From positions 998,001 to 1,062,000 of the forward strand of contig NZ_CP062006.1 in NCBI RefSeq assembly GCF_017487345.1: 64,000 nucleotides of DNA. Reading direction: 5' to 3'. Made by a program: the position numbers and the translations under genes. Shown here piece by piece: positions 38,630 through 49,672 of this stretch. Position 1 is the first letter of the stretch. Every line of letters starts with the position of its first letter. The notes under the pieces were generated by a model. It saw only the letters and a program-made list of their open reading frames with translations, had not been told where the DNA came from and did not search any database. The stretch is from Brevundimonas pondensis (GTDB lineage: Bacteria; Pseudomonadota; Alphaproteobacteria; Caulobacterales; Caulobacteraceae).

Positions 38630-38998
38630 GTGATGTGGAACCTTCTCCGCACAGTTCTGCTCGTCTTTGCCCTGGCCGGATTTTTCGGCCAGTCGACGGC
38701 TCATGCCATGCCGATCCAGCTGTTTCACAACGCCGGGGTCGGGGCGGAGGCGATGGACTGCGCCGAGACCATGGACATGGCCGGCGACACGACCGGAAAT
38801 CCCGGCGACTGCTGCAAGGACATGACGCCGGAGTGCGTCGCCAAGATGGGCTGCGCCGCCGTAGCCGCGCCCTTGCCGCCACTGGTCCTGATCCCGCCCC
38901 CCGTCGCGCCGCTATTGATCGCCTTCGTGAATTTGAACATCACGCGGGAAGGGGCCGGGCCGGCGCCGCTATTTTCTCCTCCGCAACAGCAGGGCTGA
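38630..38998 (+). CDS. Small exported Cys/Met-rich protein preceding the cus operon
   Basis: 122 residues: an N-terminal signal or anchor (TVLLVFALAGFFGQSTAHA), then a short region with cysteines (AMDCAETMDMAGDT; GDCCKDMTPECVAKMGCAA), a hydrophobic stretch (PPLVLIPPPVAPLLIAFVNL) and a polar tail. No family is recognised with certainty. Its cysteine and methionine content and place before cusC suggest periplasmic copper or silver binding. Start GTG 38630 or ATG 38633; no ribosome binding site, consistent with leaderless translation. Confidence 0.65.
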   Translation: MMWNLLRTVLLVFALAGFFGQSTAHAMPIQLFHNAGVGAEAMDCAETMDMAGDTTGNPGDCCKDMTPECVAKMGCAAVAAPLPPLVLIPPPVAPLLIAFVNLNITREGAGPAPLFSPPQQQG

Positions 38999-39116
38999 AC
39001 CGCCCCTTGGTTTGATCGGCCGCGCCCCACGGCGGGTCCTGTCACGCCCATGGAAAGCCATGCCCCCTGCGTCGCGCCGTTCACGGCCGACGCCTGCTGT
39101 TCCGAAGGAAGATTTC

Positions 39117-40373
39117 ATGCTCCCCCGTTTCAAACCGGCGGCCAGGGCGACCGTGCTTGCGCTCGCCGCCGCCAGCCTGTCAGGGGCTGCGGCGGCCCGG
39201 GCCGAGCCCCTGACGTTCGAGGCCGCCATGGCCCGCGCGGCGTCGGACGCGCCTGATCTGCGCGCCAGCGCCCTTGGCGTCGATGCAGCCCGTGCGGCCG
39301 TGGTCGCGGCCGGGCGGCTGCCCGATCCAAGCCTCAAATTCGGACTGGACGGCTTTCCCGTGACCGGGCCCATGGCCGGGCGGTTCGGTGAAGACGACTT
39401 CACCGCCCTGCGGGTCGGCGTCGAGCAGGAGCTGCCCAGCCGGGCGCGCCGTCGCGCCGAGCGCGGCCTGGCCGAGGCCGCCATCGGCGTGGCGGTGGCC
39501 GACAACGCCACGGCGCTGCGCGAGGTGCGGATCGCGGCGGGCCTGGCCTGGATCGATCTCTATTATTCGGGTCGCAAGCTGGCCGCCGTGGACGAGGTCC
39601 TGGCGACGCTTCAACCGCTTTGGGACGCCGCGCCGTCCGGGGTGGCGTCGGGGGCGGATCGTCCGGCCATGGCCCTGGCGCCGATCCAGTTGAAGGCGGC
39701 GTTGGACGATCGGCGCAGCCGGCTGGTCGCCGAGAGGGAGGCCGCGCGCGCCGCATTGACCCGCTGGACCGGCGATCCGGCCCCCACAACGGACGGCGCG
39801 CCGCCGTCAGATGCGCCGGACCCGTCGGCCTTGCGCATGGGCCTCGAGGACCTGCCCATGCTGAAGGCTTACGAGGCCGAAGACCGGCGGGCTAAGGCCG
39901 AACTCGACCTGGCCCGGGCCGGACGGCGTCCGGACTGGTCGGTCGAGGCCAGCTATCAGCGCCGCGACCCCGCGTTCGGCGACATGGTCTCGGTGGGCGC
40001 CAGCGTGCGCCTGCCGCTGTTTCAGCGACAACGTCAGGAGCCTTTGATCGCAGCGCGGTCCGCCGACGCGCGGCGGGTCAGCGCCGAACGTGAGGGGACG
40101 CGCCGCCAACTGGAGGCGGACCTGCAGCGCGATCTGGCCCAACACGCCATGGACCACGATCAGTGGACCCGGGCGCGCGACATCGTCCTGCCGGCCGTCA
40201 TGCAACAGTCCGACCTGGAGACCGCCGCCTATGCCGCGGGTCGGATCGGGATCTCCGAAATCGTCCAGGCCTTCACCGCCGTGGCCAACGCCCGGCTGGA
40301 CGCGCTGGACAAGGAGGCGGCGGTGATGCGCCACGCCGCCGAAATCACCCTGACCTATGGGAGCGGCCGATGA
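39117..40373 (+). CDS. cusC: RND efflux outer-membrane channel, CusC/TolC type
   Basis: 418 residues: a signal peptide (AAAARAEP) and an outer-membrane efflux fold with long coiled helices (LTFEAAMARAASDAPDLRAS; ETAAYAAGRIGISEIVQAFT). It forms the exit duct of the copper/silver RND pump. ATG 39117 has GGAAGA upstream; the frame extends back to 39012 without support. It overlaps cusB by ATGA (40370-40373). Confidence 0.88.
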   Translation: MLPRFKPAARATVLALAAASLSGAAAARAEPLTFEAAMARAASDAPDLRASALGVDAARAAVVAAGRLPDPSLKFGLDGFPVTGPMAGRFGEDDFTALRVGVEQELPSRARRRAERGLAEAAIGVAVADNATALREVRIAAGLAWIDLYYSGRKLAAVDEVLATLQPLWDAAPSGVASGADRPAMALAPIQLKAALDDRRSRLVAEREAARAALTRWTGDPAPTTDGAPPSDAPDPSALRMGLEDLPMLKAYEAEDRRAKAELDLARAGRRPDWSVEASYQRRDPAFGDMVSVGASVRLPLFQRQRQEPLIAARSADARRVSAEREGTRRQLEADLQRDLAQHAMDHDQWTRARDIVLPAVMQQSDLETAAYAAGRIGISEIVQAFTAVANARLDALDKEAAVMRHAAEITLTYGSGR

Positions 40374-41656
40374 GCGGGTTCAGCTATAATCGTCTCGGCG
40401 TCGCCCTGGGCGCTCTGGTGCTGGTGGGGATCGGCGTCGGGACCGGCGTGGTGATCGGTCAGCGATCCAGCGGCCCCGGCGGCGAGGGGGCTCCTGCCGC
40501 AGACGAGGCAGGAGGCCGCAAGGTCCTCTACTACTATGACCCGATGTATCCGGATCGAAAGTTCGACAAGCCGGGCCCGTCGCCCTTCATGGACATGCCC
40601 CTGGTCGCCAAGTACGCCGACGAGGGCGGGGCTGGCGCAGCGTCCAGCGGCGTGCGTATCGATCCGGCCTTGACCCAGAACCTGGGGGTTCGGTTCGCGA
40701 CGGCGCGGATGGGAACCCTGGGCGGCGACCTGAACGCCACGGCCGTGATCGACTACAATCAGCGGGATGTGGCGATCGTGCAGTCGCGAGCCGACGGCTT
40801 CGTACAGCGGGTCTATGATCGCGCGCCCGGCGATGTGGTCGCTGCGGGCGCGCCCCTGGTCGATCTGCTGGTCCCCAGTTGGGGCGGGGCGCAGACGGAA
40901 TATCTGGCGGTGCGGCGCACCGGCGACGCCGCCCTGATCCAGGCCGCGCGGCGCCGGCTGGTCCTGATGGGGATGTCCGACGGCCTGATCGCCTCGGTCG
41001 AACGCAGCGGGCGGCCGCGCGACACGATCACCATCGCCAGCCCCGTCGCAGGGGCGATCCGCACCCTGGCGGTCCGGCCCGGCATGAGCGTGACGCAAGG
41101 CGCCTCCCTGGCCGAGGTCAGCGGCCTGTCGACCGTCTGGCTCAACGCCGCCATCCCCGAAGCCCTCGCCGGACAGCTGCGGGTCGGACAGTCCGTGGAG
41201 GCGACCCTGTCGGCCTTCCCGTCCGAACGCTTCACCGGTCGCCTGACCGCCCTGCTGCCGGAGGTGTCGGGCGACAGCCGCACCCTTACGGGCCGTATCG
41301 AATTGGCGAACCGGGGCGGGCGTCTGCGGCCGGGCATGTTCGGCCGGGTGGTTTTCGGCGGGGCGACCACGCCTGCGCTTCTGGTGCCGACCGAGGCGGT
41401 CATTCGCACCGGTCAGCGCGACATTGTCATGCTGGCCTTGCCCGAGGGGCGCTATCAGCCGGCCCAGGTCCGGGTCGGGCGAGAGGGCGGCGGCCAGACG
41501 GAAATCCTGGCGGGTCTGAGCGTCGGAGAGCGGGTCATCGCCTCCGGCCAGTTCCTGATCGATTCCGAGGCCAGCCTGTCGGGCGTGGAGGCGCGGCCCA
41601 TCGACGGCGCCGCGCTCCCGGCAAATGGGACGGCGAAGATGGAGCCGGGCCGATGA
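40370..41656 (+). CDS. cusB: RND efflux periplasmic adaptor, CusB type
   Basis: 428 residues: an N-terminal membrane helix (about 10-30), then the CusB metal-acquisition module [20 protein letters not shown] with [11 protein letters not shown] (about 48-80), which holds the methionines that take copper from CusF. Lipoyl, beta-barrel and membrane-proximal domains follow ([39 protein letters not shown]). It connects CusA to the outer channel. ATGA overlaps at both ends mark tight translational coupling. Confidence 0.92.
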   Translation: MSGFSYNRLGVALGALVLVGIGVGTGVVIGQRSSGPGGEGAPAADEAGGRKVLYYYDPMYPDRKFDKPGPSPFMDMPLVAKYADEGGAGAASSGVRIDPALTQNLGVRFATARMGTLGGDLNATAVIDYNQRDVAIVQSRADGFVQRVYDRAPGDVVAAGAPLVDLLVPSWGGAQTEYLAVRRTGDAALIQAARRRLVLMGMSDGLIASVERSGRPRDTITIASPVAGAIRTLAVRPGMSVTQGASLAEVSGLSTVWLNAAIPEALAGQLRVGQSVEATLSAFPSERFTGRLTALLPEVSGDSRTLTGRIELANRGGRLRPGMFGRVVFGGATTPALLVPTEAVIRTGQRDIVMLALPEGRYQPAQVRVGREGGGQTEILAGLSVGERVIASGQFLIDSEASLSGVEARPIDGAALPANGTAKMEPGR

Positions 41657-44600
41657 TCGCGGGCGTCATCAGAGCCTCGGTCAAGGGGCGGGTCTTCGTC
41701 CTGATGGCGGCGCTGGCCCTGCTGGTCGCGGGGCTCTGGGCGGTCAGGAACACCTCGGTCGACGCCTTGCCGGACCTGTCGGACGTCCAGGTCATCATCC
41801 GCACCAGCTACCCCGGCCAGGCTCCGCAGATCGTCGAGAACCAGGTCACCTATCCCCTGGCGACCACCATGCTGTCGGTGCCGGGCGCCAGGACCGTGCG
41901 CGGCTATTCCTTCTTCGGCGACAGCTATGTCTATGTCCTGTTCGAGGACGGCACCGACCTTTACTGGGCCCGGTCGCGGGTGCTGGAATACCTCAGCCAG
42001 GTCCAGTCCAGACTTCCCGACAGCGCCCGCCCCGCGCTCGGCCCCGACGCCACGGGCGTGGGCTGGATCTATGAATACGCCCTGGTCGACCGGAGCGGGC
42101 GTCACGACCTGGCGCAGCTTCGCAGCCTGCAGGACTGGTTCCTGCGCTATGAGCTCAAGACCGTGCCGGGGGTGGCCGAGGTCGCGGCCATCGGCGGCAT
42201 GGTGCGGCAGTATCAGGTCGTCCTGGACCCGATCAAACTGGCCGCTTACGGCGTCATGCACCAGCAGGCGGTCGAGGCCGTCCAGCGCGCCAATGGAGAG
42301 ACGGGCGGCTCGGTGCTGGAGTTGGCCGAGGCCGAATATATGGTCCGGGCCAACGGCTATCTGACCAATCTGGACGACTTCCGCGCCATACCGATCCGCA
42401 CCGCGGCCGGCGGCGCGCCCGTGACCTTGGGCGACGTGGCGACCATCCAGATCGGCCCGGAGATGCGGCGTAGCATCGCCGAACTGAACGGCGAGGGCGA
42501 GGTGGCCGGCGGGGTGGTGGTGCTGCGCTCGGGCGAGAACGCGCGGGCGACCATCAAGGCCGTGCGCGACAAGCTCCACACCCTGAAGGCCGGCCTGCCT
42601 CCGGGCGTGGAGGTCGTCACGACCTACGACCGGTCGCAACTGATCGACCGCGCCGTTTCCAACCTCAGCCACAAGCTGATCGAGGAGTTCATCATCGTCG
42701 CGCTCGTCTGCGGCCTGTTCCTGTGGCACGCGCGTTCAGCGCTCGTCGCCATCCTGACCCTGCCGCTGGGGGTGCTGGCGGCCTTTCTGCTGATGCATGC
42801 CCAGGGGGTGAACGCCAACATCATGTCGCTGGGCGGGATCGCCATCGCCATCGGGGCCATGGTCGATGGGGCGATCGTCATGATCGAGAACGCCCACAAA
42901 CATATCGAACGATGGGAGCAGGATCATCCTGGCGAGAAGCTGGCCGGAGAGACGCGCTGGACCGTCATCACCGAGGCGGCGGCCGAGGTCGGCCCGGCGC
43001 TGTTCCTCAGCCTCGTGATCATCACCCTGTCCTTCGTGCCGGTCTTTACGCTGCAGGCGCAGGAGGGGCGGCTGTTCGCGCCGCTGGCCTTCACCAAGAG
43101 CTACGCCATGGCGGCGGCCGCCATTCTGTCGATCACCCTGGTTCCCGTGCTGATGGGCTATCTGATCCGGGGGCGAATACCCGCCGAGCAGAGCAATCCG
43201 ATCAATCGCGGACTGACGCGCGCCTATCGTCATCCGCTGGACTGGGTTCTGAAGCGGCCGAGGACCACCCTGGCCATCGCGGCCCTGGCCTTCGCCACCA
43301 CCGCCTGGCCCCTGAGCCAGCTGGGCGGGGAGTTCATGCCCCCCATGGACGAGGGCGACCTGCTGTATATGCCCTCGGCCCTGCCGGGCCTGTCGACCGC
43401 CAAGGCCGCCGAACTTTTGCAGCAGACGGACCGGATGATCCGTTCCGTGCCCGAGGTCGCGACCGTGTTCGGCAAGGCGGGGCGGGCCGAGACGGCGACT
43501 GATGCTGCGCCGCTGGAGATGTTCGAGACCACGATCCAGTTCAAGCCGCGCGATCAGTGGCGGCCGGGCATGACGCCGGAGAAACTGGTCGAGGAGCTGG
43601 ACCGCGTGGTGCGGGCGCCGGGCCTGGCCAATCTCTGGGTGTCTCCGATCCGCAACCGCATCGACATGCTGGCGACCGGGATCAAGAGCCCGATCGGGGT
43701 CAAGGTCTCCGGGGCCGACCTTGCCGAGATCGACCGTATCGGCGGCGAGGTGGCGAAGGTCGCCCAGACCGTGCCGGGGGTGACTTCGGCCCTGGCCGAG
43801 CGTCTGACCGGCGGGCGCTATGTCGATGTCGACATCGATCGGCAGGCGGCGGGCCGATACGGGCTGAACATCGCCGACGTTCAGTCGATCGTGTCCGGCG
43901 CCATCGGCGGCGAGACGATCGGCCAGACGGTCGAAGGCCTGGCCCGCTATCCGATCAATGTGCGCTACCCGCGCGAACTGCGCGACGATCTCGAGCAACT
44001 GAGAGCGCTGCCGATCCTGACGCCGTCAGGCCAGCAGATCACCCTGGGCACAGTGGCGAAACTCGAGATCGCCGACGGACCGCCCATGCTGAAGTCCGAG
44101 AACGGCCGCCCCTCGACCTGGGTCTATGTCGATGTGCGGGGGCGCGACCTGGCCTCCGTCGTCGCCGATCTGAAAAGAGCTGTGGCCCGGGACGTGCGTC
44201 TGAACCCGGGTGTCACAATCGCCTATTCGGGACAGTACGAATATCTGGAGCGGGCGGCGAACCGCCTCAAGATCGTGGCCCCTGCCACGCTCGTGATCAT
44301 CTTCATCCTGCTGTATCTGACCTTCGGTCGTTTCGACGAGGCGCTGCTGATCATGGCCTCCTTGCCCTTCGCCCTGACCGGCGGAATCTGGATGCTCTAC
44401 CTGCTGGGCTATCACCAGTCGGTGGCGACCGGCGTCGGCTTCATCGCCCTGGCCGGCCTTTCTGCCGAGTTCGGCGTGGTCATGCTGATCTACCTCAAGC
44501 AGGCGCTGAGGGATCGGGGGCCGAGCCCCGATCGCAATCAGGTGGAGGCGGCGGTCCGGGAGGGAGCCTTGCTTCGGGTGAGACCCAAGGCCATGACGGT

Positions 44601-44802
44601 CGCCGTCATCATCGCCGGCCTGTTGCCGATCCTGATCGGTCACGGCGCCGGATCGGAAATCATGAGCCGCATCGCCGCGCCGGTCATCGGCGGCATGCTG
44701 ACCGCGCCCCTGCTGTCCATGCTGGTGATCCCGGCCGGATACCTCCTGCTTCGCCGTCGAAAGCTTCCATCCCCCACGTTCAACCCTGGAGAACCCAAAT
44801 GA
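41653..44802 (+). CDS. cusA: Cu(I)/Ag(I) RND efflux pump, CusA type
   Basis: 1049 residues with the complete RND fold. The helix-4 motif [19 protein letters not shown] is the form found in the monovalent-metal (CusA, HME-4) class and differs from CzcA in this window. The N-terminus [20 protein letters not shown] and the segment [20 protein letters not shown] are typical of CusA. It pumps Cu(I)/Ag(I) out of the cell together with CusB and CusC. The true start is ATG 41653; the frame is open much further upstream but overlaps cusB. Confidence 0.95.
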   Translation: MIAGVIRASVKGRVFVLMAALALLVAGLWAVRNTSVDALPDLSDVQVIIRTSYPGQAPQIVENQVTYPLATTMLSVPGARTVRGYSFFGDSYVYVLFEDGTDLYWARSRVLEYLSQVQSRLPDSARPALGPDATGVGWIYEYALVDRSGRHDLAQLRSLQDWFLRYELKTVPGVAEVAAIGGMVRQYQVVLDPIKLAAYGVMHQQAVEAVQRANGETGGSVLELAEAEYMVRANGYLTNLDDFRAIPIRTAAGGAPVTLGDVATIQIGPEMRRSIAELNGEGEVAGGVVVLRSGENARATIKAVRDKLHTLKAGLPPGVEVVTTYDRSQLIDRAVSNLSHKLIEEFIIVALVCGLFLWHARSALVAILTLPLGVLAAFLLMHAQGVNANIMSLGGIAIAIGAMVDGAIVMIENAHKHIERWEQDHPGEKLAGETRWTVITEAAAEVGPALFLSLVIITLSFVPVFTLQAQEGRLFAPLAFTKSYAMAAAAILSITLVPVLMGYLIRGRIPAEQSNPINRGLTRAYRHPLDWVLKRPRTTLAIAALAFATTAWPLSQLGGEFMPPMDEGDLLYMPSALPGLSTAKAAELLQQTDRMIRSVPEVATVFGKAGRAETATDAAPLEMFETTIQFKPRDQWRPGMTPEKLVEELDRVVRAPGLANLWVSPIRNRIDMLATGIKSPIGVKVSGADLAEIDRIGGEVAKVAQTVPGVTSALAERLTGGRYVDVDIDRQAAGRYGLNIADVQSIVSGAIGGETIGQTVEGLARYPINVRYPRELRDDLEQLRALPILTPSGQQITLGTVAKLEIADGPPMLKSENGRPSTWVYVDVRGRDLASVVADLKRAVARDVRLNPGVTIAYSGQYEYLERAANRLKIVAPATLVIIFILLYLTFGRFDEALLIMASLPFALTGGIWMLYLLGYHQSVATGVGFIALAGLSAEFGVVMLIYLKQALRDRGPSPDRNQVEAAVREGALLRVRPKAMTVAVIIAGLLPILIGHGAGSEIMSRIAAPVIGGMLTAPLLSMLVIPAGYLLLRRRKLPSPTFNPGEPK

Positions 44803-45173
44803 AACACGCCCTCATTCTCTCGGCCGGCCTGGCCGTCAGCCTCGCAGCCTGCAACCAGAAAACGGAACCCGCGCCGGTCGAGGTGCCGGCCGCCGCTCCG
44901 GCGACCGCCGGCGACATGGCCGCCACGCCCATGGCGCCGGCCGAAACCGTCAAGTCGGGCGTCGGAACGGGCGTGATCACCAAGGTCGATGCGACGACGG
45001 GCTCGGTCACGATCGATCACGGTCCGATCCCGGGCGTCGACTGGCCCGCCATGACCATGAGCTTCAAGGCGGCCCCGGCCGTGATGGAGAAGGCCAAGGT
45101 CGGCGAGCGCGTCCAGTTCGACGTGACCGTGCGCGGTCGCGAATCCGAAGTGACCGCGATCCGGCCCGAATAG
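44799..45173 (+). CDS. cusF: Periplasmic Cu/Ag chaperone CusF, lipoprotein form
   Basis: 124 residues: a lipobox with C18 (SLAAC), an Ala/Pro linker, then a CusF OB-fold. The CusF metal site (H36, W44, M47, M49) is present at a constant +38 offset: H74, W82, M85, M87 ([18 protein letters not shown]). It carries Cu(I)/Ag(I) to CusB. The ATG overlaps the cusA stop (ATGA). A truncated copy of its last 25 or so codons occurs at 50075-50160. Confidence 0.93.
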   Translation: MKHALILSAGLAVSLAACNQKTEPAPVEVPAAAPATAGDMAATPMAPAETVKSGVGTGVITKVDATTGSVTIDHGPIPGVDWPAMTMSFKAAPAVMEKAKVGERVQFDVTVRGRESEVTAIRPE

Positions 45174-45250
45174 GCCGATCATCCCGACGAGGCGGGGATC
45201 GGCGCAGGCCGATGTCGAGGCCGTTCTGCGTCCCGACCAGGCATAAAGAG

Positions 45251-45278
45251 AGGCTCCGCCGCACAATCGGCGGGGCCT
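45251..45278. terminator. Bidirectional terminator after cusF
   Basis: AGGCTCCGCCG (45251-45261) pairs with CGGCGGGGCCT (45268-45278) apart from one mismatch; CCTTTGCCTTG follows on the plus strand and TCTCTTTAT on the minus. It lies 78 bp after cusF and just beyond the DUF411 remnant. It matches in place the terminator at 50303-50328. Confidence 0.7.
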
Positions 45279-45286
45279 TTGCCTTG

Positions 45287-45415
45287 TTAGCGACGAACCG
45301 GGTTCGCGCCTTCGAAGGTCATGAAAGGGGCGGGGGCGCCGCTGCCGAAGCGCATGACGCCGTAGGTTCGGGGGCGTAGCCGGGCGCCTCCATGCCGCGC
45401 GAGGCGCCGAACAGG
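45287..45415 (-). pseudogene. Truncated remnant of the DUF411 gene (3' end)
   Basis: The minus strand here aligns with the 3' end of the intact DUF411 gene at 50353: both share the coding blocks for FMTFEGA-PVR and GMEAPGYAPE. The remnant is frameshifted (the two blocks are in different frames) and has lost a segment between two ATGCCG direct repeats. Homology ends near 45415, and the metal-binding 5' half is missing. It follows an intact cusF, whereas the intact DUF411 gene follows a cusF fragment. Confidence 0.8.
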
Positions 45416-45711
45416 AGCCGAAAAGGCTGAAAACTCGCCGCGCGCCCTCTGGGGGCGCGCGGCCTTTTCGCGGAACCACATAGTTGCGAAAGGAGCTTGA
45501 GTTTCGGCGTCATGAAACGAGCCCATAGGCAGGGAGCAATGATGCTGGACCTACTCGTGACGACACGATCGCACGTCGTTTTCACCTTCCCCTACTGTAT
45601 CGGACACTCGGCTTCGAAACACGCAGGTCGCTCGCGCCGAGATATTTGGCGCGGGACGGTTTCAGTTTTCGCCATCTTTGACTCGCGCTCGGCCCTTTTG
45701 AAGGCGCAGGG
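45416..45711. other. Intergenic region beyond the DUF411 remnant
   Basis: 296 bp without a supported gene. The plus frame 45497-45880 has no recognisable homology and overlaps the DUF4198 gene. It probably contains the junction where the TonB-receptor segment joined the cus region. No inverted terminal repeats were recognised. Confidence 0.45.
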
Positions 45712-46518
45712 TCAACGGCCGCTTTCGTCACGACCCACTGCAGCCTCGAAGGTCAAAGACGCGTTGTTGGTGACGAAGCGTCCACCCCTCTCCGTCGGTG
45801 CATCCAGCGTCGCGGCGACCAACATGACAGGACCGGTTACGCCGTCCGGAATCCGTAGCCGGCCCTCTGCGTCGGTTTGAACCGCGCGCCTTTCGTCCTG
45901 TCCAAACCTGATCGTGACGGGTTGCGCCGGTATTGGATGCCCATTTCTGACCAGTTGGAAGGTCGCAGGACTATTCTGGCCAGCCACGAACTCGGGGAGA
46001 AACTCGACCTCTAGCCCCGTCGCTCCCCCCGCCGTCGGGGTGCAGGTCTGGAAGCAGACGAGCGTCTTGGCCAGCCGGCGCGATCTCACTTCAAGCGGCG
46101 CGCCTTCAGGCAGCAGTCGGCGCACTGTCGCTACATCCTCGGCCTTGAAGGGGTGCTCCTCCAGATAGGTGTCGACCTGGTCAGGCCGCCAGGTGGATTC
46201 GCCCCAGATCGTCAGAAGCGTCACGGTCGCCATCCCCTGGGCGTCACTGGACACCGCCAGGCGCAGGGACTTGGCTTGGGCCCCGACGGTTACGGCCGCC
46301 GGACGACCATCGACCACCGCCCGGACCTCGGCGACGCGGCTGCGGGGCGAACCCACGTTGAGGGCAGGGAAGTCCGACGACGAGGTTGCGTGGACAATGA
46401 GCGGGTGTCCCATCGGCCCGACGAAACGCTCCGGCGCCAGGAAGAAGTCGTGGGCGGCGGCCGCCCCGGCGAACAGGCTCAGGCCCGAGACCATAGCCAC
46501 CATCAGATTCGTTCTCAT
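45712..46518 (-). CDS. DUF4198-family periplasmic protein
   Basis: 268 residues: a signal peptide (LSLFAGAAAA), then the DUF4198 start HDFFLAPERFVGPMGHPLIV with its mature N-terminal His, an Ig-like fold, and ending GRFVTNNASLTFEAAVG. One disulfide or metal pair is seen in LVCFQTCTPT. DUF4198 proteins commonly lie beside TonB receptors and are proposed to assist metal (nickel/cobalt) uptake. It is 115 bp downstream of the receptor at 46634 in the same direction, probably one operon. Confidence 0.8.
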   Translation of the reverse strand: MRTNLMVAMVSGLSLFAGAAAAHDFFLAPERFVGPMGHPLIVHATSSSDFPALNVGSPRSRVAEVRAVVDGRPAAVTVGAQAKSLRLAVSSDAQGMATVTLLTIWGESTWRPDQVDTYLEEHPFKAEDVATVRRLLPEGAPLEVRSRRLAKTLVCFQTCTPTAGGATGLEVEFLPEFVAGQNSPATFQLVRNGHPIPAQPVTIRFGQDERRAVQTDAEGRLRIPDGVTGPVMLVAATLDAPTERGGRFVTNNASLTFEAAVGRDESGR

Positions 46519-46633
46519 GTCGTGTATTCTTCTCTTGATCTGTTGTTTCGCCGGTGTCTGCGCCGGCCGATATCGTTTGAGTGTCCTGGCGCCCCCTTAG
46601 CCTTGCAGCGGCGAGGGGGCGCCTTCAGCGGAC

Positions 46634-49621
46634 CTAGAAGCGCGCGGTCAGTCCGAGGTAATATCGGCGACCGATCAGGTCGTAGCTCGAGGGATCGGTG
46701 TTGGCGGCGATCGCGGGTGCATAGACCGGTGGTTGTTCGTCTGTCAGATTGTTGACGCCAGCCCGCAGCGAGACGACCTCGTTCACTTTGAAACCGGCAT
46801 TGAGGTCGATGTAGTGGATGGCGTCGACAACCTGGCTTCGGTTGTTGAAATTCTCGACTGATCCTTGGTAGCGCCACCGCAGGCCGACGTTCCACGGGTC
46901 CTGACTCCAGTTCAGCGTGGAAAGGACCTTCCACTCGGGTAGGGTCAGGCCGAAGCTGTTTGAGATCGTGCCTTTGCGATCCGTGAAGGCGCCGCCCGGA
47001 ATGTCCTGCCGCTCCCATTTCAGGAGCTTCGTGCCGGTGACGTTCAGGGCCAGGCTTCCCCAATCCGGCGCGCCGAGATCGACCAGGTCGATTCGCCAAT
47101 CGACTTGGAAGTCGATGCCCTTGGTCTCCAGCGTGCCGAGGTTGGCGTTGGTCTCGAAGGTATTGGTGATCTGTCCCGAGTTCGGATCTCGGCTGAACAT
47201 GCGGCAGAAGATGTTGTTCGGATCGTAGGTCGGATTGGACGCGCCGTCCTGATTGTAGCAGCGACGCAGTTGTTCAGTCGTCGATACCGTGCCGACCACC
47301 TTCTCGATCGTGATATCGTAGTAGTCGATAGATCCGGACACCCGGCTGAGCCACGGGGCCGCAAACGGCGACTGCCAGGTGGCGCCCACGGTGAAGGAAT
47401 CTGCGGTCTCCTCCTCCAGCATCGGGTTGCCCCCGGTGACCCCAGAGACCTGAGAGTTGGAGAAGGTGTAGGAATCGATCACCTGAGTCGGGACATTCTG
47501 CGCCAGGCACAGGGTTCGCACCGCATTGGCGTTTGCCGCGCCCGGCGTGCGATACGCGCCGCGAATATCGCAGGGATCCCCGGAGAACTGGCGCGCGCCG
47601 GTCGAGGAAACCGGCACCCCGATCGACGGGAAGCTCAGATTCTGCGCTGCGAACAGCTCGCCGATAGAGGGCGCGCGGACCGCGCGCTGAACGCCGCCGC
47701 GGAAGCGTAGCCCGTTGAGCGCTTCCCAGCTGAGATCGGCCTTGTAGGATCCGACCCTTCCGATCGTTTCGTAGTCCGAGACGCGGTAGCCGAGATTTGT
47801 CTCCAGACTGCGCACAAACGGCAGATTGCTAAGCAACGGGATCAGGACCTCGCCGTAGAGCTCCGACACTTGATCCGACCCCGATAGCGGCTGGCCGGAG
47901 TTGCCGGCCAGCTCAGGCCCGGTGACGCCGTTGAGGGTGAATGTGCTGAGCAGCAGGTTATCGGGCGAAAAGTTGTAGTTCTGCTCGCGGTAGGCTGCGC
48001 CGACGGCCGCGCGGACCTCGCCGGCGGGCAGGGTGAACAGGCCGCCTTGCAGGTTCAGTTCAGCGACGCTCTGGTCGTTCGTGGTCACATTTTTGGCCAC
48101 CCGGCCGACATAGGCGATGCAGGCCGCGCTCATTGGGTTGACGCCGAAGGGATTGAAACCGCCGGCGCAGATCGACGCCCCGCCGTCGGGGGCGTCCAGG
48201 AGCCGCTGCAGCGCCGAGCGAGCGAGGTAGCCGGTGTAGACGGTGCCGTTGTTCACTCGGCCATAGGAAACATAGGCGTCGTAGGTCCAGTCGCGGAGGC
48301 CGACGAGGTCACCGCGTATGCCCGTGTTGATCTGATAGACGTTGTAGTCCTCGGACTGGCGTCGCGGGCCGAGTTCGTTGAAGCGCTTGTCGAGGCGGAA
48401 GCTTCCGGCCGGGTTCGGGCGGGAGTCCAGGACGCTGCGCAGCTCGGCGGGAATGAACGGGTTGGTCGATGGAATGCGGAACCCGGTGGTCGGTCCGGTG
48501 GCCGGGTTGGAGGCCAACTGATTGCCGGCTTCGTACTGGGAGAACAGGAAGTCGGCGTATAGCTCCACCGCAGAGTTGATCTCGTAGTCCGCCGCCGCAT
48601 ACACATTGTACCGCTTCTGCGGGATGATCATGTAATTGCGGTCGACGGTGCTGTAGGCGAAGTCCGTCTGCTGGAGCGGACCGGGCGTGCGGAAGCCTTC
48701 GTAATCGACGCCGCCTGGGCTGACGTAGTCGCGCGCGCCCCGATAGGTGAACAGGGTCCCATTGTTGTTGAAGCCGAAAGTGTCGCCCCGGGCGGCGCCG
48801 GGGACGGCGGCGTTGACAGCGGCGGCCGTCGGCAGGTTGGTGGCGTCGAACACGGTCGAGCCTAAGGGCGACGTGCCGGCAAAGCCCCCGATCAGCGAAA
48901 AGGCGCGACTGGCGTTGAGGACGGAGGCGCGGTTTGAATAGCTGGCCGACAACACCGCATGTCCGCGGCCATCGGCGATGTCGCCGCCCAGGGTCAGGCT
49001 GACCGCTTCGGTCGAGGCGTCGCCCCGGTCCGAGGATCCATACTGGGCGTCGAACTGCAGGCCTTCGAAGTTTCCATCGAGCAGGAAGTTGAGCACGCCG
49101 CCGACGGCGTCCGATCCATAGGTCGAAGAGGCGCCGCCAGTAATCGTCTCGATACTGGAGATGAGCGGCGTCGGCAGCAGATTGAGATCGACGACGGACG
49201 AAGCGTTGGACGGAACTATGCGGCGGCCATTCAGCAGCACCAAGGTGCGGGTCGAGCCCAGTCCGCGGAGCTGGACGTTCGCCTGGCCGGCCAGGTTCGG
49301 ACTGTTCGACGCGGCGTTGCCCAGAGCGGTGAACTGCGGAAGATCGTTGATCAGACTTTCGATATTGACCGACCCCGTCGCCTTAAAGTCTTCCTGGGTC
49401 ATGGTCACGATCGGGCTGTTGGCGCTGTAGTCTTGGCGCGCGATACGAGAGCCGGTGACGACGATTGTGTCTATTTCAACGGCAGCGTCTGACGATTGAG
49501 GAGCGGCCGGAGTTTGGATCTGGGCGGCGGCAGGCAAGGCCGGCAATGTGGCGGCGGCGATCACCAGGCCCGAAAGGACTGAAGACGTGACGAGCTGGCT
49601 TCTGAAAGAGATGTTGGCCAA
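46634..49621 (-). CDS. TonB-dependent outer-membrane receptor, large type
   Basis: 995 residues: a signal (LPALPAAAQIQ), a TonB box region (IDTIVVTGSRIARQDY), a plug with QLRGLGSTRTLVLLNGRRIV and TGGASSTYGSDAVGGVLNF, and a long beta-barrel ending YYLGLTARF. Start: TTG 49621 (leader GGGAAAAAG), as no ATG lies before the signal peptide. The ligand is unknown; the DUF4198 partner favours a metal complex. A well-placed ECF-like site lies 52 bp upstream, which would link it to the copper regulon. Confidence 0.9.
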   Translation of the reverse strand: MANISFRSQLVTSSVLSGLVIAAATLPALPAAAQIQTPAAPQSSDAAVEIDTIVVTGSRIARQDYSANSPIVTMTQEDFKATGSVNIESLINDLPQFTALGNAASNSPNLAGQANVQLRGLGSTRTLVLLNGRRIVPSNASSVVDLNLLPTPLISSIETITGGASSTYGSDAVGGVLNFLLDGNFEGLQFDAQYGSSDRGDASTEAVSLTLGGDIADGRGHAVLSASYSNRASVLNASRAFSLIGGFAGTSPLGSTVFDATNLPTAAAVNAAVPGAARGDTFGFNNNGTLFTYRGARDYVSPGGVDYEGFRTPGPLQQTDFAYSTVDRNYMIIPQKRYNVYAAADYEINSAVELYADFLFSQYEAGNQLASNPATGPTTGFRIPSTNPFIPAELRSVLDSRPNPAGSFRLDKRFNELGPRRQSEDYNVYQINTGIRGDLVGLRDWTYDAYVSYGRVNNGTVYTGYLARSALQRLLDAPDGGASICAGGFNPFGVNPMSAACIAYVGRVAKNVTTNDQSVAELNLQGGLFTLPAGEVRAAVGAAYREQNYNFSPDNLLLSTFTLNGVTGPELAGNSGQPLSGSDQVSELYGEVLIPLLSNLPFVRSLETNLGYRVSDYETIGRVGSYKADLSWEALNGLRFRGGVQRAVRAPSIGELFAAQNLSFPSIGVPVSSTGARQFSGDPCDIRGAYRTPGAANANAVRTLCLAQNVPTQVIDSYTFSNSQVSGVTGGNPMLEEETADSFTVGATWQSPFAAPWLSRVSGSIDYYDITIEKVVGTVSTTEQLRRCYNQDGASNPTYDPNNIFCRMFSRDPNSGQITNTFETNANLGTLETKGIDFQVDWRIDLVDLGAPDWGSLALNVTGTKLLKWERQDIPGGAFTDRKGTISNSFGLTLPEWKVLSTLNWSQDPWNVGLRWRYQGSVENFNNRSQVVDAIHYIDLNAGFKVNEVVSLRAGVNNLTDEQPPVYAPAIAANTDPSSYDLIGRRYYLGLTARF

Positions 49622-49672
49622 AGGCTTTTTCCCGCTAATTTTTTGGCCGAAATGCGGCCCCCTATTTCGACT

